64,000 nucleotides of DNA. Source: Lottia gigantea (lineage: Eukaryota > Mollusca > Gastropoda > Lottiidae). Within the stretch, counting starts at the first letter, position 1, and each line of letters opens with the position of its first letter. The translations under genes were made by a program, and so were the position numbers. The stretch lies in NCBI RefSeq assembly GCF_000327385.1, contig NW_008706824.1:451972-515971 (forward strand), written 5' to 3'. Under the pieces are notes generated by a model, which saw only the letters and a program-made list of their open reading frames with translations, was not told where the DNA came from and made no database searches. Shown here piece by piece: positions 10,520 to 22,300 of this stretch.

Positions 10520-12572
10520 GATCATCACAATCATCATCACCACCATAAACCTAATCCAGTAATAACAACTATAGCTACAGCAGTATTAAATCTTGATAAG
10601 ATGGCTGGCCACACAGGACATCATAATATGATGAACATGACTACTACTATGATGCCAAATGATATGGGTGGTATGGGTGATATGGGGGGTATGGGTGGTA
10701 TGGATGGTAACCATGACCACAGTGGACATGGTGGACACGGTATGGATATGAACAATACGGAATGTTCAGGTGGAATGATGGTAAGGCTTTACTGCTGTAA
10801 ACATTTTACCATTCTGCTCCAACACAGTTGCCTTTCTGCAAGGGTGGGCTACGGTGGCCATGGCCCGGCCAGAAAAAGTCTGGCGCAGCTTTTTATCATT
10901 TTGCAGTGAAAAAATGGCCTGTGGCCCCCCTGGAAAATTTTTTGGCCCCTGCAGAGCCCCCTCACCTTATGCCGTCTAGAAATGCCACTGGTCTAATAGT
11001 TAAAAAGTGTAGGCAACACAATGCACTGTGTAACAAGGAATAGTCAAACATGATTTGCTATAAGCTGCTCTATTCAAGTTTTGATATTGTTGTCAAAAAG
11101 GTATTTGTTGAAAAGTTTGATGTTTTGTTGTTATTTTAGATGTATTTTCATACTGGTAATTGTGAATATATTTTATTTGAAGCTTTATATACTACCAAAG
11201 TTGGTCGTAAGTATTGGATTGATTATGTTATTTCGATATTTAAAAATATTTTCAAGATATATGAGGGTCACATCAATATGGCAGCTTAAATTTTCATTTG
11301 ATTAAATAATAATATTTTTTATCTTTGCAATATCAAAATCAAAATCCGATGTAAAAAAAAACGCGAAGAATGTAAATTTAGATACAGAAATTGATTTTGT
11401 AAATAAAAGTGTTTAAAGAGATGACTCTAGGGAAAATAATTCATGATGATCTCTTAATGAAACTGTTTTATAGGATTAGAATAAGCATCAGATGAGATTA
11501 ATGTTGATTATTTTGTAATGATTGAATAAAAAACTCAGCTAAGTTCTATAACATGTAAATATATAATTGATATTTTGTAGATATTGTAGCAGCGTCCATT
11601 GTGATGTTTTGTCTGGCTATGTTATATGAAGGGTTAAAATATGGTCGTGAAGTTTTAGTTCAGAAAACACTCTCACAAAATAAATATATTACAACTACGC
11701 TTCCAGCAGCTAATTCACAGGAAAATATGATTATACAGACACGACAGGCTGTCGCGTAAGTATACTCTTAAATGAACTAAGGGGAGGCCGCGGTGGCTCA
11801 GTGAGTTAGACGCTTGCTAACCTGAAGGTCCAGGGTTCAATCCTTGCATAGGTCGAGATAATACCTTCGGATTTTTCAACCCAGTTTTCCCCTGTCAGTG
11901 ATGCAGGCCTGACTTGGAAAAAACGTCTAGTCGTTCGGATGGGACTATAAACTGAGGACCCGTGCGCTACAGGATGCGTACTTTAAAGATCCCTTGATAG
12001 TTGGAAATCAAAAAAGAGCAGGCTAATGCCGCTGTCCTGGCAAAATTTCCCTCACTGCACCCTGCATGGCGTTCCTCATTAGCCCACATGGTGCAGAAAA
12101 GTAGGACGTAAAACCCCTAATTAACTAAGAAAATGCAGCTGTCTAGCAGAAAGACTGGATACATTGATTTCTTCCTTAAAGAAGGTAGACAAAACTACCC
12201 AGTCTTAAAACAACAACGGATAAAGAGGGTCAAAGTATATCACATCAGTTTCGATTTCCATATTTTACAGTGTGAAACTCTTGAGTTACAACATGGTTCA
12301 GGTTCTGATTTTATATCATACTTGTACATATATTTTCTTATCTAAAAGAATTAAATTTCTTTTATTTCAGGGCTCAGATGTTAAGTTGTGGTCATTTTAT
12401 CCAGACATTACTTCACATGTTACAAGTTTTTATCAGTTATTGTTTAATGTTAGTTTTTATGACCTATAATGTATGGTTATGTTTAGCTATTATACTAGGG
12501 GCAGGGGCTGGTTATTTTATATTTGGGTGGAGACGAGCAGTTATTGTGGACGTAAATGAACATTGTCACTAA
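10520..12572 (+). CDS. SLC31A1-like: High-affinity copper uptake protein of the CTR1 / SLC31 family
   Basis: The product is a trimeric plasma-membrane Cu(I) importer by family knowledge. Exons: 10520 (Met at 10601)-10780, 11140-11206, 11581-11755 and 12371-12572, with stop TAA at 12570. All junctions are AG/GT and the phases match, giving 207 residues from Met 10601. The ectodomain is Met/His-rich, with repeated [13 protein letters not shown]. It is followed by [20 protein letters not shown], and TM1 covers about residues 84-101, ending in LYEGLK. TM2 carries the copper-selective MxxxM (M167/M171), TM3 carries GxxxG (G184/G188), and the C-terminus ends in HCH (205-207), as in vertebrate CTR1. 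The open frame continues upstream of Met 10601 through a His cluster ([10 protein letters not shown]) to an acceptor at 10518-10519. The true start may therefore lie in an unseen upstream exon. Intron 3 contains a SINE. Confidence 0.93.
10826..10992 (+). repeat. GC-rich insertion-like segment in copper transporter intron 1
   Basis: A segment clearly richer in G and C than its surroundings, with 'ggcccggccagaaaaag' and 'gtggcccccctggaaaattt', ends in 'gaaatgccactgg'. Its style (C-rich motifs, 'gccactgg' end) recalls the dispersed repeats at 19935-20160 and 22111-22335, but I cannot align it firmly. The open frame through it is probably incidental. Confidence 0.35.
11782..12122 (+). mobile_element. 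Full-length tRNA-derived SINE
   Basis: The head has a pol III A-box-like TGGCTCAGTGAG (11794-11805) and B box GGTTCAATCC (11834-11843), as in a tRNA. The body runs through 'aacgtctagtcgttcgg', 'taaagatcccttgatagttg', 'ggcaaaatttccctcactgc' and 'cattagcccacatggtgcag', and ends in 'ggacgtaaaacccctaatt'. A 7-bp direct repeat AACTAAG flanks it (11775-11781 and 12123-12129), consistent with a target-site duplication. It lies in copper transporter intron 3 in sense orientation and serves here as reference for the fragments elsewhere in the window. Confidence 0.88.
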
Positions 12573-12781
12573 CATTGAGTTATATCCCAGTCAGGGACCT
12601 CGTACATTATTATTCATTAGGCTGCTTTTATGGATTTTCATAATTTTGTTTTAGAATGTTGATCAAAAACATAAGGAATCGAATTTTATCAGTGCTATTT
12701 GACTGAAAATTGTTCATTTGACCATCACTGATTATAGAGTCTTTCAAAATTTCTGTCAAATTCTAGCCATAATGAATATAA

Positions 12782-12787
12782 AATAAA
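12782..12787 (+). terminator. Candidate poly(A) signal of the copper transporter
   Basis: AATAAA lies 210 bases after the TAA stop, the first canonical hexamer that I see downstream. Confidence 0.45.
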
Positions 12788-13462
12788 TCAAGATATCTTA
12801 AATTTTTATCTAGCTTGTTTTCATGTGATCTTGTAGTAACTATAGGTAATTAAATCCATAAACCAACAGCTTTATAAAAACTTTACTGAAATTTGTTATA
12901 AAGTTATATGTTATAAAGCATTCAGACCAAAAATCATCACAAGTTGTTTACAGTGTTTTAATTATATTAAGGTACTTGTTATGCACAGTCATTTAAATGT
13001 AATTATTATCAAATAGTCCTTGTTACTTAGAGAGCAGGTGGGGTTGTAGAACTATCTCTATATCTATATGAATATCTTTATCAGACTTATTCAACTCTTG
13101 GCACTTGTTACATATAGTTATGTATAATTATGTATAGTTATGTATAAATAATCACAGATATTTATGCCTTTCAGGAACTTTTATCAAAGTAAATTCAAAC
13201 AGTATTGTCATGAAGACACTGTAAACCTTGTTTTTGTTATTCTACCCATGATGTCAATAGATTTTGAGCTAATCTCAAGATCTTTATGAATATAACTTGT
13301 TTTAGTTATTGAATATTCTACCACAGTTTTAATAGATAATGAAATAGTCCTTGGATCTTTATGATTATCTGTTTCTGACACTTTCAAATATTGACACTTG
13401 TTAATTTTAACACTTTACCAGAAAGCACAGAAGTTTATTACACTGAATAATCAAATACAGAG

Positions 13463-13652
13463 AAATTAAGATAATGATGTAGTAAATTAAGATAATGATG
13501 TAGTAAATTAAGATAATGATGTAGTAAATTAAGATAATGATGTAGTAAATTAAGATAATGATGTAGTAAATTAAGATAATGATGTAGTAAATTAAGATAA
13601 TGATGTAGTAAACTAAGATAATGATGTAGTAAATTAAGATAATGATGTAGTA
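13463..13652 (+). repeat. Minisatellite, 21-bp unit, nine copies
   Basis: Nine nearly identical copies of 'tagtaaattaagataatgatg' run head to tail, with one unit reading 'aactaag'. The homogeneity suggests recent expansion. Confidence 0.95.
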
Positions 13653-13995
13653 TATTAAAAGTGCTGTGGTTTATTTAAATTAAGTTTTATTAGTGCAAAA
13701 AGCAAATATTTTAACTACTATATTCTTTAAATCAATCTGATTAATTAAACTATTTTATTTAATATTATATCTATTTTATGTTTGAAATAGGTATGCACAA
13801 ACTTGAAAAGTACCACTTTTAGTCTGAATATGTTAAAAATGTTAGTTTTTTTATTCTAATTGTTTTTTCTGTGTTTTGTTATTATTATTAAACCTAGTTA
13901 CGAATCAAAACAATATTTACTTAACCTAATTTATAGACATAACATTTTAAACGAATATTCTATTATAACGAGAGTTGTTTATTGTTTATGTAATA

Positions 13996-14415
13996 TCTAA
14001 TTTGCATATTTTGTGCATAAATTATAACAATGATGTATCTTATACTTTTTAAAATTAACAAAGAATTTTACATTGTAGCCTGGGTCTCATTAATAATTGA
14101 TTAATTAATATCAGAATATTTAACTTACCATGTCTAATTTGCATATTTTGTGCATACATTATTACAAAATATGTATTTAAAATTTTTGAAATGAACATAT
14201 ATTAAAAGATTATAATTGCATTATATTGAGCATAAAACATTTTTATCTTATTTGCATAAATCATGCATAAATTTTAATTTGTAAGTTTATCTGAATGCAT
14301 GCAAATATTGAACTTATGAAGATAAATTCACAGTAGGTTAGTCTCTACTATAAGCTTTATTAAAATTAATATTTTAATTACAATATCTAATTTGCATAAA
14401 TTGTGCATAAATTAT
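13996..14415 (+). repeat. Four spaced copies of an octamer-like motif
   Basis: 'tctaatttgcata' followed by 'tgtgcataaatta' or a close variant starts at 13996, 14133, 14246 (variant 'tcttatttgcata') and 14386. Spacing is 137, 113 and 140 bp. This is either a degenerate tandem repeat or a cluster of ATTTGCAT (POU/octamer-type) sites. Confidence 0.6.
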
Positions 14416-15839
14416 GATAATTTTCCATTATCAATTTATTTTTGATAGAACTGTATATTTTAGTTGAATTATGAGTATAGAATATATTTATTTATGTACT
14501 GTATTTAAGATTATGTTATTAGTTAAGATGTAATATGTAAATCAACACTACCGGTAAAACCAGCCCACATTTTTCCAAAATTCTTGAATTTTTAAGAAAC
14601 TAGGGTGAAATGGATACTTGTATGGGTAAGCCTTGAACATTGAACAGCCTCTGACTCTTAAGCAGTTTATTTCAAAGGTAATATAAAAAAAAAATAGGTT
14701 TGTTGCTATCTGAGTGTCCTATTTTCAAATATACGATAGAAGGTTTAGACATGTCTTATAATTCATTTTGTACCAGAATTTAACATAAATACATGTATAG
14801 CAAACTCAAGAATCTAGAGCTGTTATCAGACATGCCTGGTAAATACAGCTAAATCAACAACCCTGTCTTAAACCCAAGTCACTGTGATTCATGGATGTGA
14901 ATTTCTATGAAATGTTCATATCAAAATATAAATATTGTATATACATTATATTAATAAAATATCTTGAATTATCAAAACTGATTGAATCAATCTGACAATA
15001 ATATACCTGACTGATTAAATTTGTTAATTTGAAGGAGAACAATGGGATTTATAAGTCCTATATAACAGTGGCAGCCTTCCGAGACCCCAGGGTAAAAATA
15101 GACTGACTTAATAGTGGAATGGTTAAAATTCAAAATGTGGCATAATTTTTAAACAGACAACAATGATTTGGTGCATTTTGACACACATTTGGAGGCAAAA
15201 ACGCTTGAATATGATATTTCTAAATTTATTAGAAATGCAACCCCAAGTACCCCCACTGTCACCACCACTGCAATGATTAAACTATAGGCCCATATTATTA
15301 AAGACTAGTTCTTGCCTTGACTTTTTACATTCGTTTGATGGATGAAGATAATAATAATAATAATATATTGTACCATAATATGAATATCTATAAATAATTA
15401 TTTTTATTAATTCCCTTCTGTTTTTTTAAGAGCCTGGCAAAATAGTCTTTGTATAACTATAACACTAATTCCTCCATTCATTATTAGCCCATAAGATGCT
15501 GAAAACTCTGTTTCATTTCATTTGTCCTAGAAGGTACAGAACAGTTATAATGGAAAACTGATTTCATTAGCCAATAAGATGCTGACCTACAACTGAAAAC
15601 TATATTCCATTAGCCCAATAGGATACAGACCGGGAATAGCCTAATACTCCATTTCAATTCATTTTTGCAGAGTTCAGCATCAGATAATAATTGAAGGTCT
15701 TTATTTTCAGATTGTATAATCTTGAGTTATTGAGCATTTAGACCTCACATATTGACAGATACGGCTCTGCATATTGAATTACTAGTTAATTGTGGTCTGA
15801 TTAAAACAAGAGTTATGCCCCTTTCAGCACCTGACCAAA

Positions 15840-17625
15840 ATGGCTGAAACCAATATTTACGTTTCTCCTGTGGAAGAAAGACCATTAGATGACAGAACAA
15901 GGGATGCTATCACAGATGGGCTGGTAGATTTATTGAGGCCAGCAGTAGAAGAAATAGATGACCGCGTAAAATGTGTTCGGTAGGTTTCAGGGCAAGAGAA
16001 TTATCAAAAAACTGGATCCAGAGTTAGAAGAATGCCACGCCCACTTTTTTGTTTATATTTTTAAAGGACTCTTGATATTTGATTTTCATCCCGATATCAG
16101 GGACCTTGGCATATACCATGCTGTCCTTCAACAGCAAGGCTTTAAGTCAATTGACAGGCAACAAAAAACACTTCAAATTTTGTCAATGACCTCTTCCAAC
16201 AATCTATTGGCCTTTGTGAATTGTGGTTTCACAACTATAAGGAATAGGGCTTACCCGGCGTTTTATAGAGGAGTAGACAAGTTGAGTGAATACCATATGA
16301 TCTGATAGTAAGCAATATGAGGAGAATCTATGTATCTGAAACTGGCACACTATTTACATTCTCTCCCTCGTCAAATATCTTCAAATTTTTTAATTACAGT
16401 AGACCGCCTTCTAAAACTTGTTGAATTGTTGAAGATATTTTTCTTTTCTTCATTCTAGAGAAAGTCAGATGGAATTAAGACAACAGATTGACCTTGTTTC
16501 AGATCGTGAGTAGAAATTGTATGTAGGCACTACATTCTTCTTGATCAGTGTGTCAATGACTCAAGTGTGATAGATAAAAATGGTCCCGATTTGAAGATAT
16601 TTACTGAAACATACTAATTTAGTATTATGATACACATACTAGGCCTACTCTTATATTAGTCCAAAATGTAGAAACATTGCAACTTTCACTTCAATATAAA
16701 TTCTGTTCAGGTAACCCAGGTAAAGTTAATTTGTTTTATAATGAGGAAAATTTGCTGAAATAATGAAATTCTTATTTTATGCCATTATATAATTTGAATA
16801 CAGCGTTAGATTTAACTGAAGTTGCTTTTAGCTTGGTTCAGAAATTAACTGACTTTCACTGAATATTATAATGCAAGTTTCCTATGTATTGTTTGAAAAT
16901 GTATTTTATTATTTATTTTTTGGATGTCAGATATTTTATGAAATGTATTTGAATTTTTCCTAGATTTAAAGAAGATATCTGAAATTGAAGCAGTACCAGT
17001 AGATTTAGAACCCTATGTTAAAAAATTAAATAATTCTAGAAGAAGAGTGATGTTAGTTAATAATATTTTACAAAATGTCCAGGTTGGTCTACAGATTCAT
17101 TTTTTAACACGTTCTTTTTTTGCCTCTATAAACTATTGGGGCAGAGTATCTTAATGATCAAGACACTTGAAAATTTTTCTGTTATACTGAAAGTCTAAAG
17201 AAATTACATGTGGATATATTATATATAGATCTTTATTTAGTTTATATATGTAAGTGAAGACATCAGAGAAAGTAAATTTTTGATGACGTCACAAATCACA
17301 AAGGCTCTCACAATTAGTGTTGCCATCAAACACTTAGTTTAAGTGGAATTGCTGGAACTGCAGATGTCTGATTGAAAATTAAAATGTTGCAAATAGATCT
17401 TACAATTTTCCCAGATACACAAATGATTAAGAAAACCTTTTTTACAATCCCTTTAATAATGGCCTGCTGATGAATGACTGTATCCCTCTCTCTGTAATGG
17501 ATTGTCTATAAATGTTTAATGATACTTTGTAATTGCAGGATAGATTAAATAAACTACATACCAACGTATCTAAAGAAACAGCTAGGAGGAAATCTTTATT
17601 AGATCCTGGAGCTACTTTTAAATAA
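15840..17625 (+). CDS. SNAPIN: SNAPIN, subunit of BLOC-1 and BORC
   Basis: Small coiled-coil adaptor that, by family knowledge, works in lysosome-related organelle biogenesis, lysosome positioning and SNARE-linked vesicle traffic. Exons: 15840-15979, 16459-16505, 16964-17082 and 17539-17625. Phases agree and total 130 residues, against about 136 in human. Diagnostic segments are DGLVDLLRPAVEEID, RESQMELRQQID, LDLEPYVKKL-like VDLEPYVKKLNNSRRR, VNNILQNVQ and KETARRKSLLDPG, each collinear with vertebrate Snapin. The N-terminus is shorter and less Ala/Gly-rich than in vertebrates. The start is the first Met, after 'accaaa'. It is tandem to the copper transporter and tail to tail with the lipid phosphatase. 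Confidence 0.95.
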
Positions 17626-17660
17626 TATATTGATAGACTGTTATGATAGATAAAGCTCAC

Positions 17661-17666
17661 ATTAAA
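17661..17666 (+). terminator. Candidate poly(A) signal of SNAPIN
   Basis: The variant hexamer ATTAAA lies 36 bases after the stop. The only nearby canonical AATAAA that I see is near 18557, far downstream, so assignment is weak. Confidence 0.25.
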
Positions 17667-17759
17667 TAACAGAACACAATATTAACGTGTGTATCCATGA
17701 GTAGTATACCCTAATATGGTGTTCTGTTACTTGCTAGACTATCTTAATAATCCAGTTAT

Positions 17760-18490
17760 GTAACTTACATGTGAACGCTTACATGAGTTGAACATCATTA
17801 TCAACTGGTGCTTTTATTGTGAACGCTTTTTTGAGAAGTTAAAGTGTCATTATTAACTGAAAATTTTAAGATACACATTTAGCACCATCATGATATCAAG
17901 CTATTACGTACTGTGTTTAATCGTTTGCCTTTATAGCTATTGAAACTACACGTGAAGCCAAATTATTTACAGACTTTCTGTAGAGATCACTGATTGGCTG
18001 TATTCGGTATATAGTCCAATTGAATCATTGCAGTCCATGATAAAAGAAAGATGGCTATTGCAGTCAAGGTATTACATGTAGTTCATAATACCTTGACATT
18101 GTGAAGATGGAATTATATGTGAACACTTGCATATGGAGAAGTTAAGGTGTTATCAACTGGAGCTTGTAAGATACATCTTTACAACAATTTATTAAAATGC
18201 TGATTTTGGTGTTTTATTTTATCTTAGAACTTTGTATTAAGAGTGAGGAAGTTCATAGAAACACCTGTGTAAAACACTGGACGAGGTCATAAAAAGGTCA
18301 CGAAACATTAGGGTGGAGTGAAATATATACAAGCACTTGAAGGACAAGACATTCCATGACATTTTGTTACTGTAATTTGGCTTTAATTTGTTGTCTACAG
18401 AGACCACTACAATCAATCTTGATGTGAAGTTGTGAACGCTTACATGTGAAAAAGTTATTTGTCATTATGAACTGGACCATTTAAAATACA
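17760..18490 (+). repeat. Scattered copies of a roughly 75-bp repeat downstream of SNAPIN
   Basis: Variants of 'gtgaacgcttacatg', then 'gaagttaaagtgtcatta', 'tcaactgg' and 'ttttaagatacac', occur near 17771, 17818, 18120 and 18434. The copy near 18120 directly follows a MITE end. No coding content is visible. Confidence 0.5.
17960..18120 (+). mobile_element. MITE copy, right part
   Basis: 'tgattggctgtattcggtat', 'tatagtccaattgaatcatt' and 'ggctattgcagtcaaggtat' are followed by the family terminus 'ataccttgacattgtgaaga'. The matching left terminus is not recognisable. It lies in the SNAPIN-phosphatase spacer. Confidence 0.6.
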
Positions 18491-18931
18491 CTTTATGTGT
18501 ATCATGTTATCTTAAAGTTATTAAACTACGTAATAACATAAGAATCTGACTTTATAAATAAAAATCTTTTCAAGCAAGACAGTTGTCCCCCATTGAGTCA
18601 GTCTGCCCCCTATTTTTACCCCCAGTCTTAAGAGGCTGGCACTGCCACTTCCTACAGACAAGTTTAAGCAATACATCCACAGATATAATACTCCAAACAA
18701 GACATAAAGTGATGATTTTTATTCCCTTGGTTACAACTAGAATAATAATGATACAATTTATAAATTACTAGAATTCTTTTTCCCCCAAAAAAACTTTGTA
18801 CCATGTGTTGGAGGCTTGTTAGATGTAAAAATCGGACCATTGATCAGCAATCCAGGCTGTGTTTAGTATATCATTTTGATCAGATCAGCCCCTCTGCTCT
18901 GTTAAACTATAGACATATATATATGTATAGT

Positions 18932-18937
18932 TTTATT
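18932..18937 (-). terminator. Candidate poly(A) signal of the lipid phosphatase
   Basis: AATAAA on the minus strand (TTTATT on the plus strand), about 400 bases beyond the stop codon at 19341. Another TTTATT lies near 18718. Weak assignment. Confidence 0.25.
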
Positions 18938-19340
18938 TCTACGTCTATATTAGGGGAATGATAACAATCAAGATACAATCCAACATTTAGAATATATTTA
19001 CACATTGATTTTTCATATTGTGCATTTAAAAAGGTACATGCATTACAATATTCCTACAAATTTTGGAAACAGAATTTGCAAGGTGCACTGTTCAAATGGT
19101 ACATGTATTGCAAGGCCTTCTTTGAAGCATTTTCACAAATTTTAGAAACAAATCACCAAATTCATACACATAACCACGCCCATGATGATTGAGTGATGAA
19201 ATTTAAAATACAACCGAATTCCCCATATTAGAATATATGTTCACTGGTATAATCACTGGCTACATTCCAGTGAAGACGTGTTCAAATGTTCTTGACTAGT
19301 GAAGACATGTTCAAATGATCTTAACGAGTGCTCAGAGTGT

Positions 19341-22300
19341 TCAGATCGTTTTATCTGTTGGTAGTAGCTCTCTGTCTTGAGAATGCCAAGAGAGTTTAAA
19401 ATTATTAGCTACTAGTTTTGCCTGAAAAAAGAATAACATGGTTTATTATCCTGGTACTCTGCTTTGATATATTGGATCCTAGCATCTCCTTTAAACGCAA
19501 TTCCAGTCAAATTTCGACATTGAGCTGTAAACACTGTTTTATTCGTGATTATCATAGCTTTTCTGACACTAAGGTACGATTGGTTAAAGCATGTGAACGC
19601 CAGCGCTTCTCTGTCTAAAAACTATAGATGGTGTACTTACTGTGACTATTGCCATAAATGCCCCTAGCAGGAACCCTGCCAGGACGTCTGTAGGATGGTG
19701 CCAGTAGTCAAAGACTCTCGATACACTGGCATATATAGCCATATAAAAACACGGAATCTGTAGGAAGGTTTTTAATAACGGCAATGTTTGGAAGTGGAAT
19801 TTTTCATGAATATAACACTGGAAAGATATATAAAAAAATTCAAATAGCATATACCAAAATCGTTTAAAGTCTGACTGACCTGTCGGAGTGTTTAAAATAT
19901 AGATCTATCAATCAGGTTTAGATTGGAGCAGTGGTGTATTTAGGAGGGGGGATTTGGTCATGCCCTCCCCTCACGCTTGTAAAAGGTATTATTTTGAATT
20001 GAAAAGCCTTCTAAATGCTCAAAATTCATCTCGGGTCATCCGTTGGCTCCCGAGGGCATTTGGCAGTCTCCAGTACTCAAGGGGTTTCGGGCATCGCCTT
20101 GAAGAGACACCTCCCATTTTTGGTCGCTCCCTCGTGCATTTTCTAGATACGCCCCTGGATTGGATTAGTAATATAGAAGTATACTTACTATCAAAAACAA
20201 CATGGCGTATATTGATAGAGCGGCATGGCCTGATGGAAAAGATAACCTGGAATACACAATATTATTTTGGTCATATTCTGTTATTTACAAGAATAAAACA
20301 GTTATTATTACATCAGTTTGTTAACGATCAGTGCCAATGCTATACAACGTCTCTAAACCAATCTGAGCTATTCCCCATTATGAAAGGACCGATCAGTGCC
20401 AATGCTGTACAGTGTCTCCACAACACTGTTAAGGGATAGATCAGTGTCAATGCTGTACAATGTCTAAACAACACTGTTAAGGGAACGATCAGTGTCAATG
20501 CTGTACAATGTCTCCACAACACTGTTAAGGGATAGATCAGTGTCAATGCTGTACAATGTCTAAACAACACTGTTAAGGGAACGATCAGTGCCAATGCTGT
20601 GCAATGTCTAAACAACACTGTTAAGGGAACGATCAGTGCCAATGCTGTACAATGTCTCCACAACTCTGTTAAGGGAACGATCAGTGTCAATGCTGTACAA
20701 TGTCTCCACAACACTGTTAAGGGATAGATCAGTGTCAATGCTGTACAATGTCTAAACAACACTGTTAAGGGAACGATCAGTGCCAATGCTGTACAATGTC
20801 TAAACAACACTGTTAAGGGAACGATCAGTGCCAATGCTGTGCAATGTCTAAACAACACTGTTAAGAGAACGATCAGTGTCAATGCTGTGCAATGTCTAAA
20901 CAACACTGTTAAGGGAACGATCAGTGCCAATGCTGTACAATGTCTCCACAACTCTGTTAAGGGAACGATCAGTGTCCATGATGTACAACGTCTCCACAAC
21001 ACTGTTAAGGGAACGATCAGTGCCAATGATGTACAACGTCTCGAAACCACTGTTAAGGGAACGATCAGTGTCAATGCTGTACAACGTTGCCAAATGACTT
21101 AATCAAGGGCTATACACTGTTCCCATTTTTCGAACTGATGAAGGATACGGGTTACAGATTCGTTTACTCAGAACCATATCTTTTCTAAATTCAAAGCTTC
21201 CTTAAGGTAATGGAGGAAATACCTATCATAAAAGCTAATCCCCACCCCCCTTTCCCCTCTCCCCCTTCTCTCTCCTGAAACCTCTTGAGTGATGCCCATG
21301 ATTCATATTAAAGATCTACCTGGCTTGCTTCAGTTCTTCCTGGGTACCTGACGTACAAACAAAATCTTCAATATACTGTCCTGTACAATTAAATTTCTCC
21401 GGTTGACATACAGCCAGAAAATGAGGTCTCAATCGACCCACAGAATATTTCATTATGTCCACAGAAAACTGTGTAGAAGCGAAACCAAACAGAAACACTG
21501 CCATTGTACATGATATCTGTTCAACAATAACTTTTAGTTTTGATACTTTCGGTTGTAAATCTAGTTCATTTCGTCGTATCTCCAACAAGACAGTGACTAT
21601 ATCACCAATAGCAAGCTGAAATAGGAATATAACAATAGAAACATTTTAATATAAAACTTTTGTTATTTTTTGTATTAAGAGCCGTTTGAACACTTCATCA
21701 AGCACTATTTTGGAAACTTCGTGCCGAGGTTCATTTTGCTGACTTTACTGTTGACAGCTGTCATAATATCCATCAGAAGCTAGAATAGAGGCAGATATTT
21801 CGGACTAACTAACATTATGTTCTGCATGTTATATTCCACCAGAGCATTGCATGGCGTATGGAATTTAGTGACAACACGGATCCAACATTGAAATAATGTC
21901 CTACCGAAATGTAAATACTCACAATGACAAGTGGCATGAAAAATGAAACCAAGTAAAGAACGATATTGCTGACAGTTGATGTTTTATAAGGATATCTAAT
22001 AGACTCATCACTACAGAAAAACCCTTGTTTAAATGGTTCACCAATAAAATATAATATAGCAGACCCTGAAAATACTGAAATAAAAAAGGAACTTAACCAA
22101 TCAGTGTTGTATTTTGGTGGTGGGTCAATGGGCCATGCCCCTCCCCTCTCCTCAGGCCTCTGAAAGGTTTTACATGAAAGTGAAAATTAAGCCCTCCAAA
22201 TGTTGCTATATATCAGGTATATCTGGTTTCTGGGTGGAGGGAAGGGGGGAGGGGGGGCCTCTGGGCTTCGCCTCATAGAGACACCTCTCATTTTTGTCCC

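Larger units (their letters stand above)
12790..15839. other. Non-coding spacer between copper transporter and SNAPIN
   Basis: No exon is recognised. It contains the 21-bp array (13463-13652), four spaced copies of an ATTTGCAT-bearing motif (13996-14415) and, near 15425-15680, segments resembling SINE 3' ends ('cattattagcccataagatg', then 'ctgtttcatttcatttgtcc'). The rest is AT-rich with no visible structure. Confidence 0.65.

Noticed and set aside
10828-11043. Open frame after copper transporter exon 1
   Set aside because: It starts in the intron after a good donor at 10781 and runs through a GC-rich repeat-like segment; no similarity to the transporter family.
15973-16305. Open frame continuing from SNAPIN exon 1
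   Set aside because: It is in another frame and lies mostly in intron 1; the spliced exon at 16459 restores the Snapin sequence precisely.
20340-21074. Long minus-strand open frame of 244 codons with 16-residue repeats
   Set aside because: It is produced entirely by the 48-bp array, has a mirror frame on the plus strand, and lies in an intron of the phosphatase gene between exons with proven phase.
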